A stretch of DNA of 64,000 nucleotides from Natronosporangium hydrolyticum. Its GTDB lineage: Bacteria > Actinomycetota > Actinomycetes > Mycobacteriales > Micromonosporaceae. The stretch lies in NCBI RefSeq assembly GCF_016925615.1, contig NZ_CP070499.1, positions 3,906,001 through 3,970,000 on the forward strand, read 5' to 3'. A program made the position numbers and the translations under genes. Below are positions 1-8,190 of the stretch, piece by piece; the first letter of the stretch is position 1, and each line of letters opens with the position of its first letter. The notes under the pieces are model-generated. The model searched no databases, was not told the DNA's origin, and saw nothing but the letters and a program-made list of their open reading frames with translations.

Positions 1-225
1 CAGCTCACCGCTGACGCCTGCGGGCTGCCGGTGGTAGCCGGGCCGGTGGAGGCGACCGCCCTCGGCAACGCGCTGGTCCAGGCCCGCGCGGTCGGGGTGA
101 TCGACGGGGACCTGGCCGCGCTGCGGGCGCTGGTCCGGCGCAGTGAGCCGCTGCGCCGCTACGAACCAACGGGAGACCAAGCCCGGTGGCGTGCCGCCGC
201 CGAGCGGATCGGTTTGGAGGTCTAG
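1..225 (+). CDS. Rhamnulokinase, C-terminal end (partial)
   Basis: This is the last 74 codons of a sugar kinase that begins before the window. The reading frame is open from base 1 to a TAG at 223-225. The segment ADACGLPVVAGPVEATALGN followed by a short helix ending EPLRRYEP is characteristic of the C-terminal ATP-binding subdomain of FGGY carbohydrate kinases, and matches the rhamnulokinase (L-rhamnulose to L-rhamnulose-1-phosphate) branch best. An arabinofuranosidase starts five bases later on the same strand, so the two are probably cotranscribed and belong to plant-polysaccharide sugar use. The substrate cannot be proved from the tail alone; another FGGY kinase is possible. Confidence 0.75.
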   Translation, partial: QLTADACGLPVVAGPVEATALGNALVQARAVGVIDGDLAALRALVRRSEPLRRYEPTGDQARWRAAAERIGLEV

Positions 226-229
226 CAGC

Positions 230-1750
230 ATGGCGGATTCCGGAAAGACCCGGCAGGCGCGGGTCACCCTCAGCAACCACCTGCCCGTGGGCGAGGTTGA
301 TCCGCGGTTGTACGGCTCGTTCCTGGAGCACCTGGGGCGGGCGGTCTACACCGGAGTGTTTGAACCCGGCCACCCCGCCGCCGACGCGGACGGGCTGCGC
401 ACCGATGTGTTGGCGCTGGTGCGAGAGCTCGGCACGACGATGGTGCGCTACCCGGGCGGCAACTTCGTCTCCGGCTACCGGTGGGAGGACGGGGTCGGGC
501 CGCGCGAGGACCGTCCCCGCCGGCTGGACCTGGCGTGGCGGTCGGTGGAGCCGAACACCTTCGGCCTCGGCGAGTTCATGCGGTTCACCCAGGTGGCCGG
601 GCTGGAGCCGATGATGGCGGTCAACCTCGGTACGCGCGGCATCGAGGCCGCCTGCGACCTACTGGAGTACAGCAACCATCCGGGCGGCACCGCGCTGTCC
701 GACCTCCGCCGCGCCCACGGCGACCCCGACCCGTACGGGATCCGGCTATGGTGTCTGGGCAACGAGATGGACGGCCCCTGGCAGATCGGTGACAAGACCG
801 CCCAGGAGTACGGCCGGCTCGCCGGCCAGACCGCCCGAGCGATGCGGATGATCGACCCCGACCTGCAGCTGGTCGCCTGTGGCAGCTCGGGGCGGAGCAT
901 GCCCACCTTCGGCGAGTGGGAGGCGACCGTCCTGGAGCACACCTACGACGCGGTCGACTTCATCTCCTGCCACTCCTACTACCAGGAGTTCGACGGCGAC
1001 GTCGACAGCTTCCTCGCCTCCGCGGCGGACATGGAGTCGTTCATCGAAGGTACGGTCGCCACCTGCGACTACGTCAAGGCGAAGCGCAAGTCGTCAAAGA
1101 GCATCCAGATCTCCTTTGATGAATGGAACGTCTGGTATATGCATGACTCGCCGCACCCAACACCGGAGCCGTGGACGGAGGCGCCGCGGCTGCTGGAGGA
1201 TGTCTACTCGGTCACCGACGCGGTGGTCTTCGGCAGCCTGCTGATTGCGATGCTGCGCCACTGCGACCGGGTCACCGCCGCCTGCCTGGCGCAGCTGGTG
1301 AACGTGATCGCGCCGATCATGACCGAGCCGGGCGGGCCGGCGTGGCGGCAGACCACCTTCTACCCGTTCGCGCAGGCGGCCCGGTATGGACGCGGCCAGG
1401 TGCTGCGGCTGGCGATCGACAGCCCGACGTATGACACCGCCAAGCACGGTACGGTGCCGGTGCTGCACGCCACCGCGGTCACCGGCGAGGACGGGGTGAC
1501 CACGCTGTTCGCGGTCAACCGGGACACCGACCGGCCGCTGAAGCTGGTGGTGGACCTGCGGGAGCTGGCGCCCCCTGACGGCCCGGCGCACCACTCGGCG
1601 CTGGCCGACCCGGACCGGCACGCCCGCAACACCAGCGCAGAGCCGGACCGGGTGACCCCCCGGCAGCTCTCCGGCGCAGTGATCGAGGGCGGCACACTCC
1701 GCGCCACCCTCCCCCCGCTCTCCTGGAACACCATCCGCCTGAGCGCCTGA
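230..1750 (+). CDS. GH51 alpha-L-arabinofuranosidase
   Basis: A 506-residue glycoside hydrolase of family 51, which releases terminal L-arabinofuranose from arabinan and arabinoxylan fragments. The clan GH-A landmarks are visible: the acid/base Glu near residue 179 in WCLGNEMDGPW and the nucleophile Glu near residue 298 in SFDEWNVWY. The N-terminal SNHLPVGEVDPRLYGSFLEHLGR and VRYPGGNFVSGYRWEDG segments are typical of the family. There is no signal peptide, so it is probably cytoplasmic and acts on imported oligosaccharides. I chose ATG 230 because the open frame upstream overlaps the kinase end and does not look coding. It is followed by a strong hairpin, so the transcript probably ends here. 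Confidence 0.93.
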   Translation: MADSGKTRQARVTLSNHLPVGEVDPRLYGSFLEHLGRAVYTGVFEPGHPAADADGLRTDVLALVRELGTTMVRYPGGNFVSGYRWEDGVGPREDRPRRLDLAWRSVEPNTFGLGEFMRFTQVAGLEPMMAVNLGTRGIEAACDLLEYSNHPGGTALSDLRRAHGDPDPYGIRLWCLGNEMDGPWQIGDKTAQEYGRLAGQTARAMRMIDPDLQLVACGSSGRSMPTFGEWEATVLEHTYDAVDFISCHSYYQEFDGDVDSFLASAADMESFIEGTVATCDYVKAKRKSSKSIQISFDEWNVWYMHDSPHPTPEPWTEAPRLLEDVYSVTDAVVFGSLLIAMLRHCDRVTAACLAQLVNVIAPIMTEPGGPAWRQTTFYPFAQAARYGRGQVLRLAIDSPTYDTAKHGTVPVLHATAVTGEDGVTTLFAVNRDTDRPLKLVVDLRELAPPDGPAHHSALADPDRHARNTSAEPDRVTPRQLSGAVIEGGTLRATLPPLSWNTIRLSA

Positions 1751-1760
1751 ACTCGCTGAG

Positions 1761-1790
1761 TGCCCGGGAGGGCTTGCTCCCTCCCGGGCA
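1761..1790 (+). terminator. Hairpin terminator after the arabinofuranosidase gene
   Basis: TGCCCGGGAGGG (1761-1772) and CCCTCCCGGGCA (1779-1790) form a perfect 12-bp stem with a 6-base loop, 10 bases after the stop codon. There is no run of T after it, which is common for terminators in high-GC actinobacteria. Confidence 0.75.
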
Positions 1791-1876
1791 GGTCAACCGA
1801 GGTCCGCTACGTGGCCTACGAGAACTGCTAGCACAAACGGAGCAGTCTCGGTAGCGCCACGGCGCGCCCGCCGGCC

Positions 1877-1956
1877 CTTGGTGGGTTGAGTGGTGATCCA
1901 CTAGGACGCTGTAACGGGTCATACCTGGCAAGTCGGGCGCCACTCAGCCCACCAAG
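1877..1956. repeat. 17-bp inverted repeat with 46-base spacer
   Basis: CTTGGTGGGTTGAGTGG at 1877-1893 is complementary to CCACTCAGCCCACCAAG at 1940-1956 with one mismatch (a G-T wobble in RNA). It lies in the 240-base space between two converging genes, so it may act as a second terminator for the dha transcript or as a structured RNA element. No coding signal is seen in 1791-1990. Confidence 0.6.
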
Positions 1957-1990
1957 CCGGGTAAGGAGGGCTCTCCGCACCGAGCCCCGT

Positions 1991-4489
1991 CTAGTCTCCG
2001 GCGAGCAGTGTCCGGACCTCGGCAGCGCTGGGCAGGGTTACCGCCCGGGCGGCGAGCGGGACGGCCGCGGCCAGGTCGACCTGCCGTACCGCCTGCTTCA
2101 CCATCGGCACCGCGGCCGGGACCACGCTCAACTCTCGCACCCCCAGCCCGACCAGCACCGGCACCGCGACCTCGTCGGCGGCGAGTTCGCCGCAGACCGC
2201 CACCCGGACCGACGACGGGGCCGCTCGGCACACCTCGTCGATGAGCCGCAACACCGCCGGGTCCAACGGATCGGCGAGCGCGGCCACCGAAGGGTTGCCC
2301 CGTTCGGCCGCGAGCGTGTACTGGGTCAGGTCATTGGTACCGATGCTGACGAAGTCGACCAGCGGCGCGAAGGCCGCCACCCGCAGCGCCGCGGCCGGCA
2401 CCTCCACCATGATCCCGACCTCGAGCCCGGCCGGCCGACCGGCACCGACTACGGTGATCGCCTCGTCGAGGAGCGCCAGTGCGGCGGTCACCTCATCCCG
2501 GGTGGCGACCATCGGGAACATCAGCCGCACCGGCGAGTCGTGCGCCACCCGACAGGCCGCGACCAGCTGGTCGCGCAGAATCTCCGGCCGGGCCAGCGAG
2601 AGCCGGATACCCCGTAGCCCGAGGAACGGGTTGGCCTCTTGCCCGGTGGGCAGGAAGGGCACCGGTTTGTCCCCGCCCACGTCCAGGGTGCGCAGGGTCA
2701 GTGGACGGTGGCCCAAGCCTTCGGCGAGCTCCCGGTATGCCCGCTCCTGTTCGGACACGCTCGGCGGCTCGGCCCGGTTGACGAAGAGGAACTCGGTGCG
2801 CACCAGCCCAGCAGCGTCGGCACCCGCCGCAGCGGCCTCGGCCGCGTCAGTCACCGTACCGAGGTTGGCGGCGACCTCAATGGTCACACCGTCGCGGGTG
2901 TTGGCCGGGGCCCCGGCGGCGGCCCGAGCCGTGGCCTCCCGCTCCGCCCACTCCCGTGCCCGGCCGGCGAACCGTTCCCGGGTGGCCGGGTCCGGGTCGA
3001 CCACCAGCTCCCCGCGCTGCCCGTCCAGCGCTACCACCGTCCGGACCGGCAGGTCGAGCACGCCCGCGCCGACCGCGACCAGCATCGGAATCCTCCGGCT
3101 GCGGGCGAGGATGGCGCTGTGGGCGGTCGGGCTGCCGTGGGCGAGCACAATCCCGGCGACCAGATCGGCGTCGAGCTGGCTCACCTCGCCCGGGGTGAGG
3201 TCGGCGGCGACCAACACCCCGTCGTGCGACACGAACCCGCTCGCCACCCCGAGCAGGGCGCGCAGCACCTGCTCGGTGACCGCCTGCACGTCGGCGGCGC
3301 GGGCCCGCTGGTACGGGTCGGGCAGGGCGGCGAACTGCTCCGCCAACCCGCCGAGCACCTCGGCCCACGCCCGTTCGACGGGCGCCCCGGCCTCGATCTG
3401 CTCGCGGACCTGGTCGAGCAGCTCCGCGTCGTCGAGCAGGGCCACGTGCGCATCGAAGATCGCCGCGTCCTGCTCCCCCAGCTCGCGGGCGGTACGGTCG
3501 CGTACCTCCTGGGTTTCCCGGCGGACCTGCCCGACCGCTTCCCGCAGCCGGTCGGCCTCGGATGCCGGGTCGCCGGCCGGCCGGTCGGGCAGCGTCAGCG
3601 GCGGCGGCTCGGGCGTCCAGATCGGACCGATGCCGATCCCTGGCGAGGCGGGCAGCGGCCCACCGCTGCCCGCCGTCAGCGGTTCGGCGGCAGCTGGCTC
3701 GGCCGCCGACGGCCCGGCCGCAGCAGGCTCGGCAACGGGTTCGGTCGCCCCCGCTGGTGGCGCCGGCGGGGCCGGATCGTCGAAGCCTCGAGCGGCCAGG
3801 GCCAACACCCGCTCGACCGCCGTGGGCGCCTCCGGACCGCTCGCCGCCACCTCCACCTCATGGTCGGGCAGCGCCCCCAGCGTCGAGACCCGGCTCAGGC
3901 TGTTCGCCGGCACCGGCCCGGCGCCGGTGGTGAGGTTGCGCAGGGTCACCTGCGCCGCCACGTCCCGCAGCTCCGCCACCAGCCGAGCCGCCGGCCGGGC
4001 ATGCAGACCATGCGGGTTGGTCACGGTGAACGTCTCGACCACCGCCGGCTCCTCAGCCCTCTGCTCCCCAGCTGCCGGCGCCGGCCCGGCCAGATGCTCC
4101 TGCTTGCCAGCCAGCGCCCCGGTCGCCTCCGCGGCCACCTCCGCCAGCGCCGCCCCGCCCGCGGCCGCCACCACCGCCACCACCAGCCCCTCGACCAGCG
4201 GCGCCGGGCAGAGCAGCACCTGCTCGCGTACCTCTGGGTCGAGCAGCTCCAGGGCCAGCTCGGCGCTGAGCACCGCGCTGCCCAGGTCCATCAGCACCAG
4301 CACCCCGGCTGGCCCGGCAACCGATTCGATCGCAGCCTGGATCTGCGTGGCGTCGGTGCCGAGCGTAGTCTCGTCCAATCCGGCCGCGACCGCGATCGCC
4401 ACCTCGTCGCCCGGTGCCATCTCCCGGGCCAACCCCACCGCCGCCTGCGCCAGCGGATAGCTGTGGGCGACCACCACGATGCCGACCAT
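1991..4489 (-). CDS. dhaM: PEP-dependent dihydroxyacetone kinase phosphotransfer protein: DhaM-HPr-EI fusion
   Basis: An 832-residue three-part phosphorelay protein. Residues 1-130 are the DhaM (EIIA-Man fold) domain with the phosphorylated His9 in VVAHSYPLA. Residues about 150-235 are an HPr domain with the active His163 in NPHGLHARPA. Residues about 280-832 are enzyme I, with phospho-His457 in HGSPTAHSAILARS and the C-terminal PEP-binding barrel (LVRTEFLF, PFLGLRGIRL, SIGTNDLTQYTLA). An Ala/Pro-rich linker (about 238-275) joins HPr to EI. Together it can pass phosphate from PEP to the ADP bound by DhaL without the general PTS proteins. Start ATG 4489 has a purine-rich GGGAGTGGGG site. It lies 30 bases after dhaL and is surely cotranscribed with it. 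Confidence 0.93.
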   Translation of the reverse strand: MVGIVVVAHSYPLAQAAVGLAREMAPGDEVAIAVAAGLDETTLGTDATQIQAAIESVAGPAGVLVLMDLGSAVLSAELALELLDPEVREQVLLCPAPLVEGLVVAVVAAAGGAALAEVAAEATGALAGKQEHLAGPAPAAGEQRAEEPAVVETFTVTNPHGLHARPAARLVAELRDVAAQVTLRNLTTGAGPVPANSLSRVSTLGALPDHEVEVAASGPEAPTAVERVLALAARGFDDPAPPAPPAGATEPVAEPAAAGPSAAEPAAAEPLTAGSGGPLPASPGIGIGPIWTPEPPPLTLPDRPAGDPASEADRLREAVGQVRRETQEVRDRTARELGEQDAAIFDAHVALLDDAELLDQVREQIEAGAPVERAWAEVLGGLAEQFAALPDPYQRARAADVQAVTEQVLRALLGVASGFVSHDGVLVAADLTPGEVSQLDADLVAGIVLAHGSPTAHSAILARSRRIPMLVAVGAGVLDLPVRTVVALDGQRGELVVDPDPATRERFAGRAREWAEREATARAAAGAPANTRDGVTIEVAANLGTVTDAAEAAAAGADAAGLVRTEFLFVNRAEPPSVSEQERAYRELAEGLGHRPLTLRTLDVGGDKPVPFLPTGQEANPFLGLRGIRLSLARPEILRDQLVAACRVAHDSPVRLMFPMVATRDEVTAALALLDEAITVVGAGRPAGLEVGIMVEVPAAALRVAAFAPLVDFVSIGTNDLTQYTLAAERGNPSVAALADPLDPAVLRLIDEVCRAAPSSVRVAVCGELAADEVAVPVLVGLGVRELSVVPAAVPMVKQAVRQVDLAAAVPLAARAVTLPSAAEVRTLLAGD

Positions 4490-4519
4490 GCCCCACTCCC
4501 CCCGTTCGTGGCTGCCGCG

Positions 4520-5155
4520 TCAGCTCATGGCCGTCGCCGCGGCGGCCAGCAGCAGGGCCACGGTGGTGGCCCCCGGATCCTGGTGTCCGATGCTCCGTTC
4601 ACCCAGGTAGCTCGCCCGACCCTTGCGCGCCAACATCGGCACGGTCGCGTCCCGGCCGTCGGCGGCGGCCTGCGCCGCTGCCGCCAACCCGTCAGCGAGC
4701 GGCTGGTCCTGCCCCACCGCCGACTCCAGCGCCGCCACCGCGGGCGTGAGCGCGTCGACCATGGTCTTGTCGCCGGGTTCGGCCTTGCCCCGGGCCACCA
4801 CCCCTGCCAACCCGGCGGAGAGGCCCGCGGCGAACTGGTCCGGCGTCACCTCGGTCGCCTCGCCCAGCGCCGCCCCGAGCCGCAGGAAGAAGGTGCCGAA
4901 GAGCGGGCCGGAGGCGCCGCCGACCTTGCTGACCAGCGTCATCCCCACCTGCTTACCCAGCCCCGCCGGGGTCTGCGGCGGGTCGGCGGCGAGCGCCTCC
5001 GCCACCGCGGTCATGCCGCGGTCCATGTTCGTGCCGTGGTCGGCGTCGCCGATAGCGGCGTCGAGCGCGGTCAGCTCCTCCTTATGCGCCTTGATCAACC
5101 GGCCGAACTCGGTCAGCCAGCCGGTCAGGTCACTCACGGTGATGTCGCTACTCAT
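4520..5155 (-). CDS. dhaL: Dihydroxyacetone kinase subunit DhaL (ADP-binding)
   Basis: A 211-residue DhaL subunit, the nucleotide-binding half of PEP-dependent dihydroxyacetone kinase. The metal-binding cluster AAIGDADHGTNMDRGM is intact near residue 35, and the GGASGPLFGTFF loop follows. DhaL-ADP is rephosphorylated by DhaM, encoded just downstream. ATG 5155 is chosen because GGGAG sits eight bases before it; an upstream ATG at 5185 would add ten residues that do not resemble the family. The usual partner gene dhaK, which binds the substrate, is not upstream and not elsewhere in the window. Confidence 0.92.
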   Translation of the reverse strand: MSSDITVSDLTGWLTEFGRLIKAHKEELTALDAAIGDADHGTNMDRGMTAVAEALAADPPQTPAGLGKQVGMTLVSKVGGASGPLFGTFFLRLGAALGEATEVTPDQFAAGLSAGLAGVVARGKAEPGDKTMVDALTPAVAALESAVGQDQPLADGLAAAAQAAADGRDATVPMLARKGRASYLGERSIGHQDPGATTVALLLAAAATAMS

Positions 5156-5319
5156 GGTCACACTCCCGGTCACGGTGGTCCGCACGACTGTTCGAGATCA
5201 CGATGTGCTACTGGTGGCAGGTTACGGTTTGATCAATCCTTGCGTATGGGAGTGACACGAAGCTCCGATATAGCAAGGGTCCTCCCACAGAATCGCCTCA
5301 CCCCGGAGCTTTCTATGGT

Positions 5320-5499
5320 CTAGTCTGTCATGCCCACCCAGCAGTAGTCGTCAAGAACATGGCCGGTGTCGCCAGCGCTGGTGAGCCGAGCCCGGACCCG
5401 GTAGCCGGACACCGTGATGTGAGTGCCGGCCGCTACCCTCCCAGGCCATTCACGATCCTCGAGCCTTACACCAGGATCTTCAACCGACCGTCGCTCCAT
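5320..5499 (-). CDS. Possible 59-residue protein of unknown function
   Basis: A short open frame upstream of dhaL on the same strand. It encodes 59 residues ending in DDYCWVGMTD. The central part (GTHITVSGYRVRARL) looks like a beta-strand-rich protein end, and the second half has the strong G/C third-position bias of real genes here. The frame stays open for about 20 codons before the ATG without another start codon, no ribosome site precedes the ATG, and it is only 16 bases from the divergent methyltransferase start. It may therefore be the tail of a decayed gene. AAGCTCCG and CGGAGCTT (5260-5267 and 5304-5311) form an inverted repeat just after it. Confidence 0.28.
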   Translation of the reverse strand: MERRSVEDPGVRLEDREWPGRVAAGTHITVSGYRVRARLTSAGDTGHVLDDYCWVGMTD

Positions 5500-5515
5500 G
5501 ATGTAGCATGCGTCA

Positions 5516-6401
5516 ATGAATTCTCCCTCCCCGGAGGACGCAAGGGCCGGGCATGTCGATCGGGTAGCCGACTATTACGACGCCAATACTCGAAGGTTCC
5601 TACTTGTCAATGAGTCGGATGCCGGCGCTATTCACCGCTGCGTGTGGACCCCGGATGCGGCCAACCCCCGACGAAGCTGCGGACACCGTCAATCGCCTGG
5701 TGCTAGAACGCTTGCAGGGTCACCTGCCGCCGGACGGAGGGCGGTTGCTCGACCTCGGCTGCGGCGTGGGCGCGACCATGGTCCGCTTGGCGCAGGCGAC
5801 GCAGGCGCAGGTGACGGGGGTGACGATCAGCCGCGTTCAGGCCGAGGTCGGCGAGAAGCGGTTGGCGACTGCTGGGGTGGCTGATCGCTGCGAGATCATC
5901 TGCCTGGACTTTGCCGAGCTGCCCACCGAGCCTCGCTACCACGCCATGGTGGGCATTGAATCAATCGTGCACTCACCGTCGGTGGCCGATCTAGTTATGA
6001 CCCTGGCCTCGCGTCTTCACCCGGGCGGCCGCCTTATCCTGTGCGACGACTGGGCGACCGACAAGGACCGTGGCGTGGCGGCTCGGGAACGTTGCTTGGC
6101 ACAGTTCCGGGCCGGTTGGCGCATCGGTAGCCTGCACACGGTGGCGGAGTTCGCCGGTCTGGCCGAGCGCGCCGGCCTACGCCTGCGTGAGGACTTGGAC
6201 CTCACCTCGTACCTGCGCCTGGGGCGGCCACGCGACCGCCTAGTCAATGTGGCACTGGGCGCCGTTCGGGCCCTGCCGAGGGTTCGCGATCGCGTGGTCG
6301 ACATTCCATTTTGGGCCAACATGATCGGCGGCTCGGCGTTGCAGCAGGGGTTGTCGCGGCGTTGGCTGGAGTACCGTCTGCTGCTTCTTGAGCGGGTATA
6401 A
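5516..6401 (+). pseudogene. SAM-dependent methyltransferase with a frameshift in a C5 run
   Basis: The protein family is a class I methyltransferase of about 290 residues. The N-terminal part reads from ATG 5516 (VADYYDANTRRFL ... AIHRCVWTPDAANP) and the catalytic part lies in another frame up to 6401 (LLDLGCGVGATM at motif I, LHPGGRLILCDDW at motif IV). Removing one C from the run at 5665-5669 joins them smoothly as AANPDEAADTVNRLVLERL. So either the gene is broken by a one-base insertion, the reading is wrong, or the C run is slippery. A start at 5604 in the second frame would give a 265-residue protein lacking the usual N-terminal helices. The membrane glycosyltransferase gene follows 29 bases later. 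Confidence 0.75.
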
Positions 6402-6430
6402 CGTCACCTGGTGTTGGCGCAGATAAGCTG

Positions 6431-8104
6431 ATGAGCTGGCCACGCCCGGCACGCCTGGTCGCTTGGACGCTCTTGCTGGCGGCCGCCGTTGGCCAGGTTC
6501 GGGTCTGGTCCTCCGATCGGGGCTTCTGGCTCGACGAGTTGTCGGTCGCCATCAACCTGCGCGAGCGGGCGTGGTCGGAGCTACCCGGCGGGCTGGAGTA
6601 CTACCAGGTTGCCCCGGTGGGTTGGTTGGCGGTCACCAAGGCGTTGCGAGAGTGGGTGGGCGAGGCAGAGGTCGTGCTACGACTGCCGTCGCTGGTGGCA
6701 GGGGTAGCGCTGCTCGTCCTTACCATGGTGATCGCACGGCGGGCGGTAGGTGAGTGGGCGTCGGCCGTGGCGGTGGGTTTGGTGGGTTTCTCACCTACGC
6801 TGCTGTACTACTCAGGTGAGCTCAAGCAGTATGCCGTGGAGACGGCGGTCGCGCTCGGTCTCCTACTCCTCGGCGACGAGTTGCTTCGGCGGGACCCGCA
6901 GCGCCGGCAGGGCGCGGAGCAGGAGAACGGCTGGCGGTGGCCGGTCTTGGCCGCCGGTGCTGGGCTGGTTGCGGTGGCGGTGACATTGAGCTACAGCGCA
7001 CTGATTGTGCTGGCCGGGGTCACCGCAGGGCTGGCTGCGATCTTTGCGGCGCGGCGGCAGTGGCCGGCCATGGCAGTGCTGTTCCTGGCCGCGGCGCCGG
7101 CCGCGGCGCTCGGCGTTGGGCTGGCGTGGTACCGACGGCTATACCCGCTGGCCCCCAATCAGGACACCTGGTTTGCGCACGGCATGCCAGTGCCGGGAGC
7201 CGGCGTGGGCGACGTCGTAGCCTGGCTGCCGCAGACCTGGACCGGTTTCGTCGCGTCGCCGCTGGGCTGGCGAAGTGGCTGGTGGACTCTCGGGCTGGTG
7301 GCGATCGGGCTGGTCGCGCTGCTGCGACGGGGTCGGGGACACTGGGCGGCGATGGCGGCCGGAGTGCTGGCGATGGCGATGGTGGCGGCGGTGCTGCGTG
7401 GCTACCCCCTCGCCGACCGGGTCGCCCTCTACCTGGTGACACCGGTGATCTTGCTGGTCGTGGCCGGCGTCGACGGCGTCGCTCGAGGGGTCCGCTGGGT
7501 CGCCAGGCAGATCCAGCTGGTGCCCGCCACCGCCGCCGGCACCGCGGCGGCGGTGGTGGCGGCCGTTGCTGTGGTGATGCCCGGGCCGCCGGTCGGCGAC
7601 GGGGTACAGCAGATGCTGGCGCCACCCGACCGGGACCGCGGCCGCGAGGTGCTAGCCGACCTCGCCGGCCGGGTGCGCCCGGGCGATGTGGTGATCGCCA
7701 ACTGGTTCGCCGAACAGCTGGGGCGCTGGTACGGGCTGGAGGTCGCGGGTCTGGTGCGGATGGCGCCGGCCGAGGATCCGCAGTTGTGCCGCCCTGACTC
7801 GGTTGACGCCCTGCTGGCGGGCGCATCTCGGGCCTGGTATCTGCACGGCGCCCCGCCCGGCTCCGAGCCGGCCGACCACACGGTACGAGTGGCGGCGCAG
7901 CTCGCCCAGCGCGGGCGAATCGTGGACGCGTGGACCCTGGGCGAGGACGGGTTGAGCAACGAACCCGGCTGGATCCTGCTGGATCTCACCGCCGGACCGG
8001 ACCCCACCCCACCAACGGTCGAGCCGCACCCCGACTTCGCCTGCCTCACCGAGACCGAGGGGGTCGCGAATGAGCACCAGCTGACCCGCGGCGGCCGAAG
8101 CTAG
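6431..8104 (+). CDS. GT39-like polytopic membrane glycosyltransferase
   Basis: A 557-residue integral membrane protein with roughly ten hydrophobic segments. The first loop has FWLDELSVAINL, the Asp-Glu pair used for catalysis in the PMT/ArnT (GT39, GT-C fold) superfamily, followed by YYQVAPVGWLAV and LPSLVAG, also typical. A second conserved patch is SPTLLYYSGELKQYAVE. The C-terminal 170 residues form a soluble outer domain. Such enzymes transfer a sugar from a polyprenyl-phosphate donor on the outer face of the membrane. The acceptor is unknown. No good ribosome site precedes ATG 6431, which suggests coupling to the preceding methyltransferase gene or a start a little further in. Confidence 0.75.
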   Translation: MSWPRPARLVAWTLLLAAAVGQVRVWSSDRGFWLDELSVAINLRERAWSELPGGLEYYQVAPVGWLAVTKALREWVGEAEVVLRLPSLVAGVALLVLTMVIARRAVGEWASAVAVGLVGFSPTLLYYSGELKQYAVETAVALGLLLLGDELLRRDPQRRQGAEQENGWRWPVLAAGAGLVAVAVTLSYSALIVLAGVTAGLAAIFAARRQWPAMAVLFLAAAPAAALGVGLAWYRRLYPLAPNQDTWFAHGMPVPGAGVGDVVAWLPQTWTGFVASPLGWRSGWWTLGLVAIGLVALLRRGRGHWAAMAAGVLAMAMVAAVLRGYPLADRVALYLVTPVILLVVAGVDGVARGVRWVARQIQLVPATAAGTAAAVVAAVAVVMPGPPVGDGVQQMLAPPDRDRGREVLADLAGRVRPGDVVIANWFAEQLGRWYGLEVAGLVRMAPAEDPQLCRPDSVDALLAGASRAWYLHGAPPGSEPADHTVRVAAQLAQRGRIVDAWTLGEDGLSNEPGWILLDLTAGPDPTPPTVEPHPDFACLTETEGVANEHQLTRGGRS

Positions 8105-8190
8105 CACCACCGGCGCGCCGGGGCTCCGCCACTCCCGCCCCGCCGAGTTCGTGGGGTGCGCGGCGGGTACGCCGGCAGTACAGTACGGGC

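Noticed and set aside
2639-5323. An 894-codon open frame on the plus strand
   Set aside because: It is antisense to dhaM and dhaL, rich in Arg, Gly, Pro and His and without any domain; a GC-rich shadow frame.
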